The position numbers were made by a program, and so were the translations under genes. Source: Gautieria morchelliformis (taxonomy: Eukaryota; Basidiomycota; Agaricomycetes; Gomphales; Gomphaceae). From it: a stretch of 64,000 bases of DNA. Under the pieces are notes generated by a model. The model did not search any database, was not told the origin of the DNA, and was given only the letters and a program-made list of their open reading frames with translations. Below, one piece after another: positions 34,034 through 46,956 of this stretch. The stretch's first letter is position 1. Every line of letters starts with the position of its first letter. The stretch is from NCBI GenBank assembly GCA_015179125.1, contig WHVA01000016.1, positions 372,001 through 436,000 on the forward strand, written 5' to 3'.

Positions 34034-37000
34034 GCCTCAGTCATCGTATAGGATGCGTATCAGGGAGACAACATAAGGACATGACGTAGGCTACATGCCA
34101 GGCTGTACTATATATAGAACCTGTACTACACTTATTTCATATTATTAGTTATGCTATGTACCGACATTACAAGGGGGCCTTGCCCTGACTGTAAGACAAT
34201 ATTAAATACGTACTAGACAAGGCGTTTGCACTCTTTCACTTGGACGCATCGATCACTGCAGGGTAATGTTCCCATGATCAGTCGCGACATTATGCCGTCA
34301 TTTGCTTTCTGCCAAGTGCGTTGAACACAGCTTTTGTGATGCCGTCGCGCCACCAACATGGAACAGGAAACATCCCTGTGGAAGTTGTGCTGCGACCAAA
34401 CAGAAGGGGATTTTGAAATACCATTGGCAACGGGGCCACCTCGGCCCACAGTCATGATTTGCCGAGTCTATGTTCTTCTCGTCAAGGCACATGCAGTAAG
34501 GGCAGGGTTTACAGTGCCCACCGCTCTCAGGCTGGCGAAACCGACAACTCGGTCACAGGGGAGACTGGATCTCGTCCTAGGGATTGTTCCTTGGGACCAT
34601 AGCTTGGTCATGTTTATCTGATTATTTTGTCCTAATCCAAAATCTGAGACGGAGCGTCGGACTTTAGACCGGTCCGGCTATCCAGTCACCTCGGCAACCT
34701 CCGGACCCATCACTTCCAGCTTCGTCCTAAAGCCATGGGGTGCAGCAAAGCGTGTTCCTATGCAGGTTACATTGAGACTCACCATGATCCCTGCAGCCTG
34801 GACGAATATCTGGACGATTCATGAATTTAAATTTTCTAAGCGCTGCGCAGTGGTCGCCTCTGAGAGTATGTTGGAGCTTCAAGCGAGATCTCGATCGAGC
34901 CATCTGTATGACCCACCCAATCGCTGAGTATATATACACGATCTTGGGTATACTTTACTGTAATGCACTGACGTGTGTGGGCCGGCCCAATGTAGTTTAT
35001 AGGAATCGCCCGAAAACTGCGCAGGCACAGGAGACCCACTCGCAATCGATCAATTAATCGAGATCCAGCCGTTTCCCATGAGAAGCTTTACGTTTGTCCC
35101 GGAGCCGCTTGGATCAAATATTAATAGTGCTGCCGTGCAAATTCACGTTACGCACCTCACCCCACAACATTGTGGGGCATCTGACACTGCGGATGCGCAA
35201 CTGGGGCAGTTACATAAAGAGTGGCTGAAATAGAGTAAATATATGTGAGGCAGAGGCTGCGAGGATTGAGCCGTGGTTATTTACGAAAAAAGCCAGCTGT
35301 TTAGTTTGCTATAAATACGAACATAGACCGTCATTTATAAAGCCATGGCGGGGGTGGGGAACGCCTAGCGGCGCGTGTTAGGCAGGTAGGATGAGCGCGC
35401 AGGGGCGTGAAGGGCCAAGGGCAGGCCTAGTTCGGTTGGATCCGAGTGATCAAGGGGTGCGGTGCGGGGCGAGTCGTTTGTGCAGGCGCGGAGGAGACGC
35501 GAATGTGATTAGCATGTTCAAACATAAACATAAAAACCCCTGGGAAGTCGGTTTGTTGGTTCGACGTCACTGTTAACAAATCCAGTACTTTTGCATGCAG
35601 GTATATTTTAGCAGCACTGGAACGGCATTGGTGAAACAGATGTGATTGCAAGGATGTAAGGTAGCGCACATGAACGGGGGATTTGAAAAGCTTCGCCTTC
35701 CCTCGCCAGCTGGATATAACATATTGGCCTACGAATTTTCCTTGGCAAATAGTCATACATCAATCCGAAGGACGAGGGTTATTGGAGTTCAAGCTCAGTC
35801 CCAGGTTGCTGTCATGCAGAGCTTTGCGGTCTTTCCAACGTCCTTGGAGGCCGGGAGTTTCAGACGCCTAGGCCCCTGCCAGTGGATGGAGGTGAGGCGT
35901 CCTTCAAGCTGCAGGTAAAAGGCGGTCTTCACCTACACTTTTACCCCAGGTGTCGCCCGAGCACAGAAACGAATGCAAAAGACGACGAGATGGGTATACA
36001 AATGAAGGGGCGTACGGCTGAATTCCGTCCTTAGACGGGGTCCGGATAAGCTGGGGGTTCCCCAACTGAACCGCCACAGCATAACTTCTGAGAGCGACGT
36101 AACCGTAACCCCATAATTGTCCGTGAGATTCGAACACTGTGATATGGCGCATAGACTGTAATGGATCGGAACCGTTGCCTTCACATTCGGATAATGGATG
36201 GATCGGAACCGTTGCCGTCACATTCGGAGCGGAGGGCGGCGCAAGCAAGCCGCCTACATTATCCGATGTCATTTTGAGAAGACGGGTGGAACCTTGTTTG
36301 AACTCCGTCGATCAGTGGGTGGCCTTGAGACATTCGTGGCCTCTTAGTGGAAAAGGTCTCTTCGTCGGTGCCGGTGAGGACGAGAGTACAGTAGTATGTC
36401 TCTGCCATCTATAGTGCCTGATAATCAGATAACCGGCGTAGAGTACCTTCGAAGTGTGACAAGTGAGGAAGGATCCGCTTCTCAATACAACTGGATCTGG
36501 AGGTAGGATTGCGGACGGGTCGGAAATTACTGACCGTCGTCACATCCTCGTGTGTGACTCGAACACTCAAGCTCCCTTTCTTTGTCCCATTTGGAGACAA
36601 CAACCACTGCCGATAAAAAGCATTCCATGGTGGCTTGAAGGCTTCAGCGGCAGCACTCCCTCTCCTTCGGAGAGACTCCGACAAGTTCGGGGGCGCTCCA
36701 CGATTGAGTCTAATTCACGATATACAGCCGCTCCTGCCGGTTCATAGTCCGCATAGTCCGATGCCCTCATTTTACCACAAACATTTGCTGGAGGCTGTTG
36801 TCTGAGCTCCTGCAGCTACACGTTGTATCAGCATGAGCCAGCACGAGCTGCTGGACTGCTCCAAAAATTCCAGATTTGTACCCCCACCGTCCATGACAGT
36901 CGTCCGCATTGGGTTAGATAGGAAAGCATGTGCTGACAGCCGTCACGGCAGCCTGATTTTCTATCACAGCGCTCCTCGTATTCAGTTCAAACGGCTAGTA

Positions 37001-37336
37001 TATAGTGATAATGTGCCACAGAATCAAGTCGATGCGCCCTTGGCTCGCTTCTCTGCTTCCTTCTATTTGCCACCGCCTCTTCTCTAAGTACTAGTACCAC
37101 CACCTTGACCTCACCTCTCATGTCGGAGGCGTATCCCGATGATTCCGCTGGTATGCCACTCCAGTCACGTCACCTTGTCTTTACTGATATAAAGTTCGCT
37201 CGCCCATGCCCCTTTTCCCCGCCACTCGTGAACTCCCCTGTCATTCCTTCTCCGCTTCTCCCTGCGCCTTGGGACGCGTACAGTGCCCGCTCCGCCTCCA
37301 GTGCGTCGAGCACCAACGCCTGACGCGCCGCCCGTC
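34034..37336. other. Long intergenic stretch without supported genes
   Basis: 3.3 kb with only short open frames that match nothing I recognise. It holds one 30-bp tandem duplication (listed). An upstream exon of the next gene starting MSEAYPDDSAG at 37120 with a GTATGC donor is possible. Confidence 0.4.
36161..36227. repeat. Two-copy 30-bp direct repeat
   Basis: 36161-36190 and 36198-36227 share ATGGATCGGAACCGTTGCC and TCACATTCGG with one mismatch, period 37 bp. Confidence 0.85.
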
Positions 37337-38546
37337 ATGGAGTCGCCTTCGTACCGTATCCAGCGCTGGATCGGCCACCACTTCTCCTACCCATCCAGCA
37401 TGAGCCCCAAGCCGTGCGACTCGGTCGAGGCACGCACTCGACGCCAGCATGAACACTTTGCAGAGGTCGATTGGGAGCTCGAGGAGTTCGAGCGCGAGAT
37501 GGCCCTGCGATTCGTCACCCGCGACTTGCAGCTTGGCTTGGAGGAACGCCGTGGTCGAAACCCGCCTAGTCGCCCCCAGCCAGATTCCTCGTTCGATACG
37601 AACACCGTTTCCCGTGCAGGTCCGGACCCGCGCGGACGCTCCATGACCCGGCGACTCCGCACCCAGTCCTCGGCGGCGACCCTCCAGCAGCTCACATTGC
37701 CAAGACCTGCGCCGTCCAGCTCGCAGCTATCCCCGGTTCAGTCCTCCTTCCCCCACACACCACGCACCTCATCATTCTCCAGCGCCGCCCCACCCACAAC
37801 GGCTGAGCTCTCCCCCCGCTCGGCACCTTCCGACGCGTTGCTCCGCCTCTTTCGCCCGGCCGCAACCCACAGACACTCCTCATCCGTCCTCTCCCTTTCT
37901 TCTCACTTCTCCTCATGTACCTCTTCCGCCTCCGCCTCCGCTTCGGCCTCGGCCGACCACGAAGTTGAAGCGCCCGCCTGCCCTAACGCGTCTGCCCGTT
38001 CCCTGGTTTCTCAGTTCGGACACAAGCTCAAGCATGGTCTTCGTCCATTCCCCGCTTCGCCCCGTAGTCCCTACAGGGCAAAGATCGCAGTCCCCGCCAC
38101 CGTCATGGAAGTTCCGCCTCCTGGGGCTGTGGCAAAGAAACGGCGTGTCGTTGTACCGGGCGCGCTTGCCCCCAAGAAAAGACGGCTTATCGTGAGAGGC
38201 ATAAACATAAGTGACGATGACGCCGTCGAGGGCGTCAGAAAATGGGCCAGCGTTAGTCCGGCGTTCCATTGTCTTCTTCCAGCCAAGACTTATATTAACC
38301 TATTCCTCGTTGGCAGGGTCTGGGCGAGGTGAGCCGCCTGTGCCGCACGCAGGACGGCACTATCTGGATTGAGTTCCGGGATAGACGCGTTGCCGAAAAT
38401 GTGCGTTGTCGCCTCGTTGTCATGCTTCCCACCCACTGAACACCTGCGTTTTCCCCCTTCAGGTGTGCGTTTTGCAGGCGCAAGTACAAATCCCACGTGT
38501 GGGAAGAGTGGTCCTCGACTGGGCGGAAGGTCGACATCCTGGCTGA
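37337..38546 (+). CDS. Ser/Pro-rich protein with DWELEE motif and RRM-like tail (paralogue A)
   Basis: Exons 37337-38251, 38317-38400 and 38463-38546 give 360 residues. The N-terminus has YRIQRWIGHHF and, about 40 residues later, VDWELEEFEREMAL; the same pair occurs in the converging gene at 40445-42335 (RVQRWI, MDWELEELERQIAL). The middle is disordered and Ser/Pro-rich. The C-terminus, rebuilt by splicing, reads KKRRLIVRGINISDDDAVEGV, then GTIWIEFRDRR, then GRVVLDWAEG. Its strand-helix-strand order and the RNP1-like GTIWIEFRD suggest a degenerate RRM-type fold; this is inference. No family name is known to me. Confidence 0.7.
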
Positions 38547-40444
38547 TTCACGATTCTTGGTTCCGTTTCTGCTCTCTTTGTAGTCCTGTGCTGGTGCGGC
38601 GCGTTTGGTACTATGCTGTGTACAATACTGACGCCGCGCCTGTCCATCTTGTCAGTTGTTGTCCTGTCACTCATTCCAACTGTATTACTGTCATTCTTGC
38701 CAGCTCTGAACAATCTCGCCTGTCTTGTCATATATCGAGTGTCGATCATTTGCTTTTGTGCTGTGTCTCTATATCAGCCTCCAATGCTACGGTATTCCTC
38801 CGTCGTCTTGTGCCAGCTGTTCTAACAGACGCCCAGACTCGGATCTCTTCCTACTACTGAGTGTCCTGTGCGAGTCTCAATGCAGCTCTCCATAGGGCTG
38901 TTCTCCCTATGCCAACACTTCGCGATCTTCTCTGTGGACTCAGCCAAAGCTGTTCCCGAGCTCGGCCCCGGTCTCAGGTGTGATTCGTAAGAGCGCGAAA
39001 GCAGAATGTATTTCATGTCACGCGCGCTAGGCGGACTTGGTTCTCTTATCGCACTGAACGGCCCCTTCTTCAATGCCGTACGTACCCTTCGATCTGTTCC
39101 GGAGGGTACGCAGTTTAGCTGTGGTCTGCGCGCCGCGCAGTCGACCGGCGCCTCCTGATCGGGAAGCGCTCTGCTCAAGGGGACTTGATTCAGTTGAAGA
39201 TGCCACCACCACATGGGCTGGCACTACGTATACTATGGGCAAAAACGCTATGAACGGAGAAGGGGAAGTCCCACGGGAAATTTTTTTTTTCCTCATCCGA
39301 ATTTGGGACTGGATGCACACAGCCCAGTGCGGTGTCGTCTGGAAGAACTTTCCTGATAGGGTGGTTGAGACAACGGCTTGGCCTTCAAGCTGCGGATCAT
39401 TATCTTCACACGGGTATGGCTGGGCTATCGTCATGAGTATGACGACGATGATAACACCGACACCTCAATTCCACGTTAAGGTGTCCGACTCACCCGTCGC
39501 GGTATCATGCAAAGAGATACCAAATGGGAGTTGATCGGACGCAGGCTGGCATCAGAACCCAGCCTCTCTAGCAACAGAGCATTCGAGTGGGCTAGACCCT
39601 GGATGCGAGGTCACTGGTATAACGTATAGGAGCTGGTGCATCAGAACCCAGCCTCTCTACTTAGTTCAACGGAGCATTCGAGTTGGATAGGGTCGACAGA
39701 TGGATCACAAGCATCAAATGATGTGTATTGATCAGCAAACATGTAGCATCACGTCTATGTACTACATATTGGCAAAAAGAAGTGCCTGCACGCAAGCGAC
39801 GGGAAAAATACCGATCAACCGGACGAAAACCAGCGTAAAGGGTGAAAGCGAAGATGGCGAGACTGAAGCGAGCTGAGAAGCAGACGAATTTGCGCTCGAC
39901 GCTACAACCTGTGTGAGGAATCCTGTTACCAGGAATAATGATACAATCAAGGAGCGACGTTTGAATTGGGTGTCGGGTGAAGAAGGTAATGACTGTGAAA
40001 TTGTGGCCGTCTAATGGTGGCCATCTATGAGAAGCCAAATCAAATGCAGACTCGTCTAGCATGTTCCGTCCTAGATATTCGATGGTGCGCCAAATCGGCT
40101 GCACCATGTATATGCCTGTAAGTACGACTGACTATTAATACAAACAAAGGTGGGAGGGCAAGTTATAATAGACGTGAAACGCACTATTAGAACACCACCC
40201 TCTCTAAGGCGAATAGAAACATCCTCCAAGTCAGGAAACATGTGCCATATTGTCCATAATGCAAAAGTCCTGAAAGTATCTCCTTGACAATCCATTGTGC
40301 AGGACCAACCGTCAGCAGTGGCCCCCGCATCCACCCCCGCAAGCCGTAGTCAAATTCTGCAGGCAATTATATCACACCCCTCTCCACCATCAAATATGCT
40401 CCCATGGCACCGCCATTGCCGGCAGAGCTTGGTGTGATGTATGC
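38547..40444. other. Intergenic between convergent paralogues
   Basis: 1.9 kb with no supported gene. A 22-bp sequence (GCATCAGAACCCAGCCTCTC+TA) occurs at 39549-39570 and 39638-39659, each followed by a GAGCATTCGAGT block, indicating a small local duplication. Confidence 0.5.
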
Positions 40445-42335
40445 CTATGGCTTTGCAGAGGTAACTACGGGTGTCGGAGGAATAGGTACCGACGATGGCG
40501 TTGCAGGTGTCATGGGAAACCGTCTTCTCGCACTCACGGGTGCCATGCTTGGTACACCTGGGCCTTCACTTCGCTGGTTACCATCTACCCAATTGTCCAT
40601 ATATGCAGGCGCGTGCAATGACGGACGGCGCGTGTGGATAGTTAACTGCGGCTTAGCCTGCGAGCTTTGACTCACGCTGCGCTTGATGCCGTGGCCCACG
40701 CGCGACATGCTTCGGATCAAAGTGCGCACAGAGGTCATGGGCGGGGGAGATGGGGTGGATGGCGGAGTGTGCATCTGTGCATCACGACCCTGTGGCTGTT
40801 CCTGTTCCTGTTCCTGGATCGTGTGCGCGCGTGTAAACGCAGACCCTGTGCGGCAATGTTGTCCTGAGCGCGAACTAGCTCGGGAGTGTGTTCCTGCACG
40901 AGAGTTGGCGCGGGAGAGCGTCTCTGCACGAGAGATGGCACGAGAGAACGCATCCGTGCGGGAATTGGAACGGGAGGGCGTGCCAGCGCGAGAGGTGGTC
41001 AGCGACCCTGATCTAGACCGGGTGCCTGCACTTGAGTATGCCCGTCGTACTTTTGCCCACGACCTGGCTGTAGTTGTAACATTGCGCGCTGAGCCATTAG
41101 AGGACACCGAGAAGCGTGAGGAGCGAACACTGAACCGTGAGGACACTTGACAGTCCATAGAGCGGTCCGATTCTGACGGTTCATCATCGCCACATTTGCG
41201 TACTGGCGGGGCCGGCAACGAAGGTAAGGTTGCTGACCGTTTGCGCGACGGGGGAACACGTGAAGGCGCAGAGTCGAGAGATGCCACTGAAGGCAGTGGC
41301 TTGTCACGGTTCATAGAAAGACTCGGTGATATACTTGCAAGTTTCGGAGGCGGCAGAGCTGGAACAGGAGGAATGCCATTCTCACCGACTCCCTTTGTCG
41401 AGCTGGTGAAATAAGAGGGGCGGGGGAAGGGCGAGTGTGGCGTGGATGGGAATGCGCTGAGAGAAAATGAGGATGCCCCGGAGGTGACGCTGTATGGCGA
41501 GTAGGGCGTTACAGGTGAAGGCGTACTTAGTGGTGGTGTCGACTTGGGATGTTCGTTTGGCAGCCTCGGGGAAAGGAACAGCTCTGGCGGCGGCCTGGCA
41601 CGCTCTTCAGAACTTCGCAAGTCAGGCGCGAATGAGCCAAAGGAACGGGGAGTAGACGGGAAGGCTTCAAGGTCCAGCGGCGTGGGCGTAAAATGCATCG
41701 CACTTGGGAGCGGGGATGCAGATTCCTGAAGAATGAACGTGATGGGGGGTGCCGTTAAGAACGAGCCACGGCCTAGCTTATCGGTGTTGATAGGCGGCGG
41801 TATTGTGCGAGAGCGTTGAAGGGACGGAGGCGGGAGGAGGGGATCATCCGCTGGATGAGGCGGAAGTACAAAGGGCTGTAAGGAGTGGCATTAGGCTCCT
41901 GATCACGGTCAGAGTGTTAGAACGCACTTGGGACATGATACGACCCTCTCGCCGTCTGTCAAATGTGCGAGGAGATGCCTCGGAACTCGCCTCATGCTCA
42001 ACCTCCCCCTGCGTCTCAAGGGACTCGTCGGTAAGCTGCGGGGCCTGCTTGGTTGACGTGACGTCAAGGCCGCTCTTCATGGAGTCAACTGAAAGCATGC
42101 TCGTGGGCCCATGCTCCCGTCCACGCTCGAACGTTGTCAGAGCGATCTGACGTTCGAGCTCCTCGAGCTCCCAGTCCATGTCGACAATGGCATCGTGGTC
42201 CTTGCGATGGACGCTTTCCAGAGAATCCAGCCATTGAACCACATCTGTCTCTCCTGGAGCAAGCGGACGCTCAGGGTATTGGCCTGCAATCCAACGTTGG
42301 ACCCGGGCGTCACGACCTGTAGATAGAAAGTGCAT
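40445..42335 (-). CDS. Ser/Pro/Arg-rich protein with DWELEE motif (paralogue B)
   Basis: Exons 42335-41928 and 41875-40445 across a 52-nt intron give 612 residues. The true start may be upstream, because CTATCTACAG just before GRDARVQRWI also looks like an acceptor. The N-terminus carries RVQRWIAGQY and MDWELEELERQIAL, shared with paralogue A. The rest is disordered: PSTPRSFGSF-type Pro/Ser text, then an SR-like repeat block (SRAGTPSRSNSR, SRANSRAGTHSRASSRSG) and a Thr/Pro-rich end. Low-complexity SR blocks are often phosphorylated. Function unknown. Confidence 0.7.
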
Positions 42336-43764
42336 GTAAAGTGCAGCGAGGAGACCAGCACTATGCTCCTGGCTGTCTACCAGAGAAAGGAAGGGTAAGA
42401 AGCTTAAGAGGGTGACGGGTAACGCCCTTCAGAAGAATATAGGGCCAAAAGGTAGACAGCCATTTAGATAGATTTGGATCCGCGGAGACAAAAACTGTGC
42501 GCAACATCATTGGATCACTACCACCACTGCTTTTTCGGGTGTGGCGGACGGGCGGCGAATGCCTATTTCAAATGATCCTGCAGTCACACATCGCCCCCCG
42601 CAAAAGTTAAACCCCTGCAACAGGCTACAGTCATCGTCTCAGACAAACTTGTCTCCGAGCAATTTGGTGTATGATCTGCATCCGGCGGTTGTAATCGCTA
42701 CCTGGGTATGTCTAGCGACGAGAGCAACCGGCGAGGATTCTCTGATATTGGTCTAGGGCAGACTAGTCCCAGCTAGTCCCCAGGTTTTCCCGCCGTCTAC
42801 CCCACGGATCCGTAGCGACCGGTATTATCTTAATATATTATCTCAGACCTTAGACTCTTGATATTGACCGGGACGTTCTGCCTATTGGCGACGCATAAGG
42901 AGCGCCTTATTCATCAAGGTTCCAGGATATCGGCCGAGAAACCTTTAGCCACGTTGGCCGCGTCTTCTAGACTTGTCAGAACTGTTCTCGATCATGATTT
43001 GACAGAATCAGGTTTTTTTTCACAGATCACCGTACTAATTGCACTCCAACGCGCACGTGGCGCATCTTGGCATGAGACAAATTCCTAGAGGTTCGTTGAA
43101 AGGTATACATTCTCACTGGTGAATCGACGGGGGTCTGAGGAACCTTGATCCGCCACTCCAGCCACTTTTTTTTTTTTGGCAGCATGCAACCTTATTCTAC
43201 GTGGATAGTGGAACGAGCCGCCGTTTCACGATGCGCTCAGTATATGAGTTTGATCCTCGGTGTCACTTGCACCATTCTCACATGGACAGCGTCGAATTGT
43301 AACAATGAGCCAGCTTGGTGCGATTCAGTTCATGAGATGGTTTGCACGAGCTCATTAGAACAAGTTCCCAGTCGCTGAACGTAAGGTACCAAGATACATT
43401 ACAGAACAACGACCCTCCAGCTCCCTCTGGCCACATTGTATGATTGAGACCTCAAACATAAGGCTATGTACGACTGGAGAGGCACCTGAGTCATGGTCGG
43501 TGGAGGAAATGTTTGGCGGCTTTAGCCTAGTAGAGGTATGCATCAGCGCTACCGGCTATACACCTAATCAAGGGAAGTGAGACGCTAAACATTTCTACCT
43601 TGCTGGTAAGCACATGGGTCGACAGCACTTCGATCAACACCTTACTAATGTGCTCTAATCATCAGTAACAGCGATGTATTAATCTCCTGGGATTATTATT
43701 TACACTATCGTCGCGTCGTGATTTATGTGTCTTCCATGGAACATCGAAAGTACTGTGTACTTCC
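42336..43764. other. Intergenic, no supported gene
   Basis: 1.4 kb with short open frames only. A poly-T run lies at 43167-43178. No repeat family was recognised. Confidence 0.4.
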
Positions 43765-44805
43765 TCAAGGCATCAGATCTTCCCACTTCAGAGGCTTCCA
43801 CTCCGGCCACAGCTTATTGGCCTCACCACTGATCAGCATCCCCCCGGGCTCCGTCCACGCGTCCTTCACGAACCTGAAAAGTGGCCGTGAATATTCTTCA
43901 AGTAACTTCTGTATCTCCTCAGGGGAACGCTCGGCGACTTCCGCGCGTCTGCCATGCTTGGCCTCCCACATGGCAATCAAATCCCTGAAACTCTTTCTGT
44001 CCCCCTCAATCTCAAACACCTTGTTCTCAAGTTGAGATGGTGGCAACGTGGTGATCGCATGGTAAACGAAAGGTATGAACGAGCGTGGTGATGTCCATGA
44101 TATGGGCCTTCCGTGGTAGCAAGGTTAGCAAAATGAATTGACGTGATTAGACAGCCTAGAACTTACGCTCTACCGTCCCCGAACAGTCGGAACTTGCCAG
44201 CTTCGAAATCAACGCCTAAGAGCGGTCCGAAATAATCCTTGAGCAATAGTTCTGACCACATGCCAGTGAAGAATAATGTATAAGGGAGATGTAGCTCTTT
44301 CAAAAGGTCATGTGCATCCGCTTTGGGCTTAAGGTCTGTGAATAAATCAGTTCGCGAATTCGAATTCACTCATTTATGAACGTACATTCGGACTTATCTC
44401 CGAGCGTGTTACGACCGTACTCACTTGGTACGTATAATTTCACATTTGCTTCCTTGGCAGCACGGATAACGTTTGGCTGAATATGCAGCCCATCGTCGCG
44501 AAGGGCAGAGAAGACAACATCTACGCCTTTCAAGGCATTGAAGATGGACGGCACAGAGGAGTAATCGACAGAAATGACATCGACCCCTTTGGAGGAAAGC
44601 GCTTTCAACTCGGGCTTGTCTTTCTGAGTTTTCCAAACCCAAGACTTAAATAAAATAAAGGAATCCAAGACAAGTATTATAAAGGCCTCACCGAGCGAGT
44701 AAGGATGCGAAGGCTGGATTCACTTTGTGATTGAAGGAATTCTTTCGCGAGTAATGAACCAACTTGTCCGAAACCGACAATGGCGAATGAGTTGTATGGT
44801 GACAT
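43765..44805 (-). CDS. NmrA-like / isoflavone-reductase-like NAD(P)-binding protein
   Basis: Exons 44805-44692, 44644-44386, 44335-44167 and 44107-43765 join in frame to 294 residues. The Rossmann start FAIVGFGQVGSLLAKEFLQ has the GxGxxG loop; VDVISVDYSS, GVDVVFSALRDDGLHIQPNVIRAAKEANVKLYVPSEYG and LPYTLFFTGMWSELLL follow the NmrA/phenylcoumaran-benzylic-ether-reductase plan. The catalytic Tyr-x3-Lys of classical SDRs is not evident. Such atypical SDRs act as redox-state sensors or reductases. Specificity is not readable, and the neighbours give no pathway hint. Confidence 0.88.
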
Positions 44806-45431
44806 TCGAAGGCGTTCTGGTTGAATGGTTGAGGGGGTTTGTGCAACTGCTCCACAGGAATAACGTATTTATGCAGTATGGAAAAGCTGAGACACTAGCT
44901 AACGCTGACTGAGCATTCCATGGTATACGATACAGCTAGTCAGAGCCCGATCGGATACAGAAAGGCCCTCTCGAACACTCTATTACTCGCAGAACGACAG
45001 AGAGTTGGTCAGAAATGACGAATAATCTGAGCATGTCTGGGTTGGGATATTGTGTACTGCCAGCGGGGTATGTCCCTATCTGAACTCTAGCGTCTTCTGG
45101 GGCTGAGCCCGTGCCGAGCCCATGACATCTTGCCGTTTGTTGGATTGACAAACGGCATAGCAACGTTTGAAACCTATACCCTTTGGTCAAATATTTGTAA
45201 ACTCAAACTCATATTAGAAAATCATAACAAAATGAAATTTGTGTTTATCATTTGTTTCTGTAGCACCACACAAAACTCATGCAAGATCGAATGGCTCGCA
45301 GCGTGCGTGAACCACAAATTATTATTTGTAACCAGTTTGAAGGGGGTATATCTTCAATGAACTCACCCTACTAGTGTGAAAGCCGAGCCGAGCCTGGCCT
45401 CATCCTCAGAGAGCTTTAGAGAGCTAAGTTA
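44806..45431. other. Upstream region of the NmrA-like gene
   Basis: No gene seen; it ends at the MITE. Confidence 0.4.
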
Positions 45432-46094
45432 GGGCGCGTTCGGTAACCAGACCACGAAAATCTGATCTGGAGAAGTTACAAAATCTGCAACCCAGTCATT
45501 ACCTGATCTTTTTTTGCGTGAAATCAGTATCGAATCGAGCCGAACGCTCTGTGATTTTCTGCGATCTCAAAATCATAACTTCCGCTATGACTAAGTGTGC
45601 CTGGTCTTGGCAAAAGGTGTCAATAACACTCACCCTAACCCTAGTCAGTCACACCTCAAGATAACTTGCCCAGTATCTCTGCTTGTTACCCCATTACTGC
45701 AGCCAGATTAATAGATAAATATTACTTCTACATGTGTATAATTTAAATACATTGATCTACAAGAAATCTCAACCAGCTGTAATAGCTGGCTCCCAGATGT
45801 GACATGTTGTGTGCACGGGACAGCGGTCGTGCGGTTGCCAAGACAGCAGCCAAGAGCACGGAAAGAAGACGGCAAGGCGTAGAGTCGAGAATATCATTTG
45901 AGATACAGCTCTGAGCTGTATCTCAAAAGTATAGGGAGATCACGCGTGGTCAAAATCTTTTTAGATTGAGATTTCGTGTGCCGAACGCCCCAAAATCGAA
46001 AAAGATTTCGCAAGATTGCGAAATCGTGGTTTCTTCACTTTTTGGTGAGAGATCACCAAAATCCATTTTCGTGGTCTGGTTACCGAACGCGCCC
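45432..46094. mobile_element. PIF/Harbinger-type MITE, 663 bp
   Basis: The ends are perfect inverted repeats of about 30 bp (outer 20: GGGCGCGTTCGGTAACCAGA), flanked by the 3-bp duplication TTA (45429-45431 and 46095-46097). The GGGC..GTTCGGT end and TTA target are those of Tourist/PIF-Harbinger MITEs. It has no transposase frame. An internal palindrome lies near 45899-45925 (GAGATACAGCTC..GAGCTGTATCTC). Confidence 0.88.
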
Positions 46095-46097
46095 TTA

Positions 46098-46619
46098 GCC
46101 TTCTCAAGCCGCGCGATCCCTGACCCGGGGTTTCGAGCCTAATCTGACCCTGGAATCCATCCGTGTGTAAATAGGTATGTCTTTACACAGGGCGAATTCC
46201 GCCTCGGCCCACAGGCTTAGTGGGATTGGACAAAGCCCAGCGTTGTCCAGGATCTATGACACGAGCCACGTGACTCGTTTCCTCCACATTCCACAAGCTT
46301 CTTTTTATTGTTCCGATGCTATATAAACCTCCATTCCGTAGCTACCTCTCCTCGCGTCCTTCTCACATATCTCGCGCTTGATAGCCATAAAGGCTTCGAG
46401 CTTCTTCTTTTCACACCCACCCTGACCCTTTCCCCCCTTTTCCATTTGTACATATGCCTGCGCCGGCTTGAGCACGGTCCAAGTCCCGGTCGCGCGATCA
46501 TGCCAGTGATAACAGGGCTGGACAGATAAGGAAGGAATGATGTCGGAAGGGGCCGGAACAGGAAGGGAAATAAACAGAACACAAGACAGAAGGATGCCAA
46601 AGGCTAGGAGAAGCTTGGG
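46098..46619. other. Non-coding or remnant sequence
   Basis: A minus open frame at 46305-46628 begins with a hydrophobic, signal-peptide-like stretch but has no ATG and abuts a repeat, so at most it is a gene remnant. Confidence 0.3.
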
Positions 46620-46799
46620 GGCCACCAATCACATGTTGCAATAATGCACACGCCATGGTAATGTGCAAGCAGTGATAATGCACATGGTGATAATGCACAA
46701 TCAGCGATAATGGACATCGCGATAATGGGCATCGCGATAATGCACACTGCAATAATGTGCATTGCAATAAAGCAGTGTGTGATTGGGGTTCCCCTGACA
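46620..46799 (-). repeat. Ty3 family C LTR start with ATAATG minisatellite
   Basis: On the minus strand it starts TGTCAGGGGAACCCC at 46799, like the LTR starts at 48562 (-) and 63443 (+). From 46634 to 46770 the plus strand repeats GATAATG(C/G)(A/G)CA-type words about nine times at irregular 10-20 bp spacing. Confidence 0.5.
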
Positions 46800-46956
46800 A
46801 ATAGGTTCAGATAATATAAGTTCAGGAGTATCTAAGTTGATATCAGGGCTGAGGATAACATACATGGCTGGTGGGTTTATATATGAAAAGTGGATGTCAG
46901 GAACCAGTCATCATTAACTGTGTCAAGTGATAAGGAATGATCAGACAGGAATAGGT

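Noticed and set aside
36115..36150. GTTCGAATC-like B-box suggesting a tRNA
   Set aside because: No A-box, cloverleaf or acceptor stem could be formed around it.
34034..36900. Many short open frames between the amidohydrolase and paralogue A
   Set aside because: All short, on both strands, without family resemblance or consistent splice signals.
46305..46628. Secreted small-protein candidate on the minus strand
   Set aside because: The hydrophobic start is not preceded by an ATG and the frame abuts a repeat.
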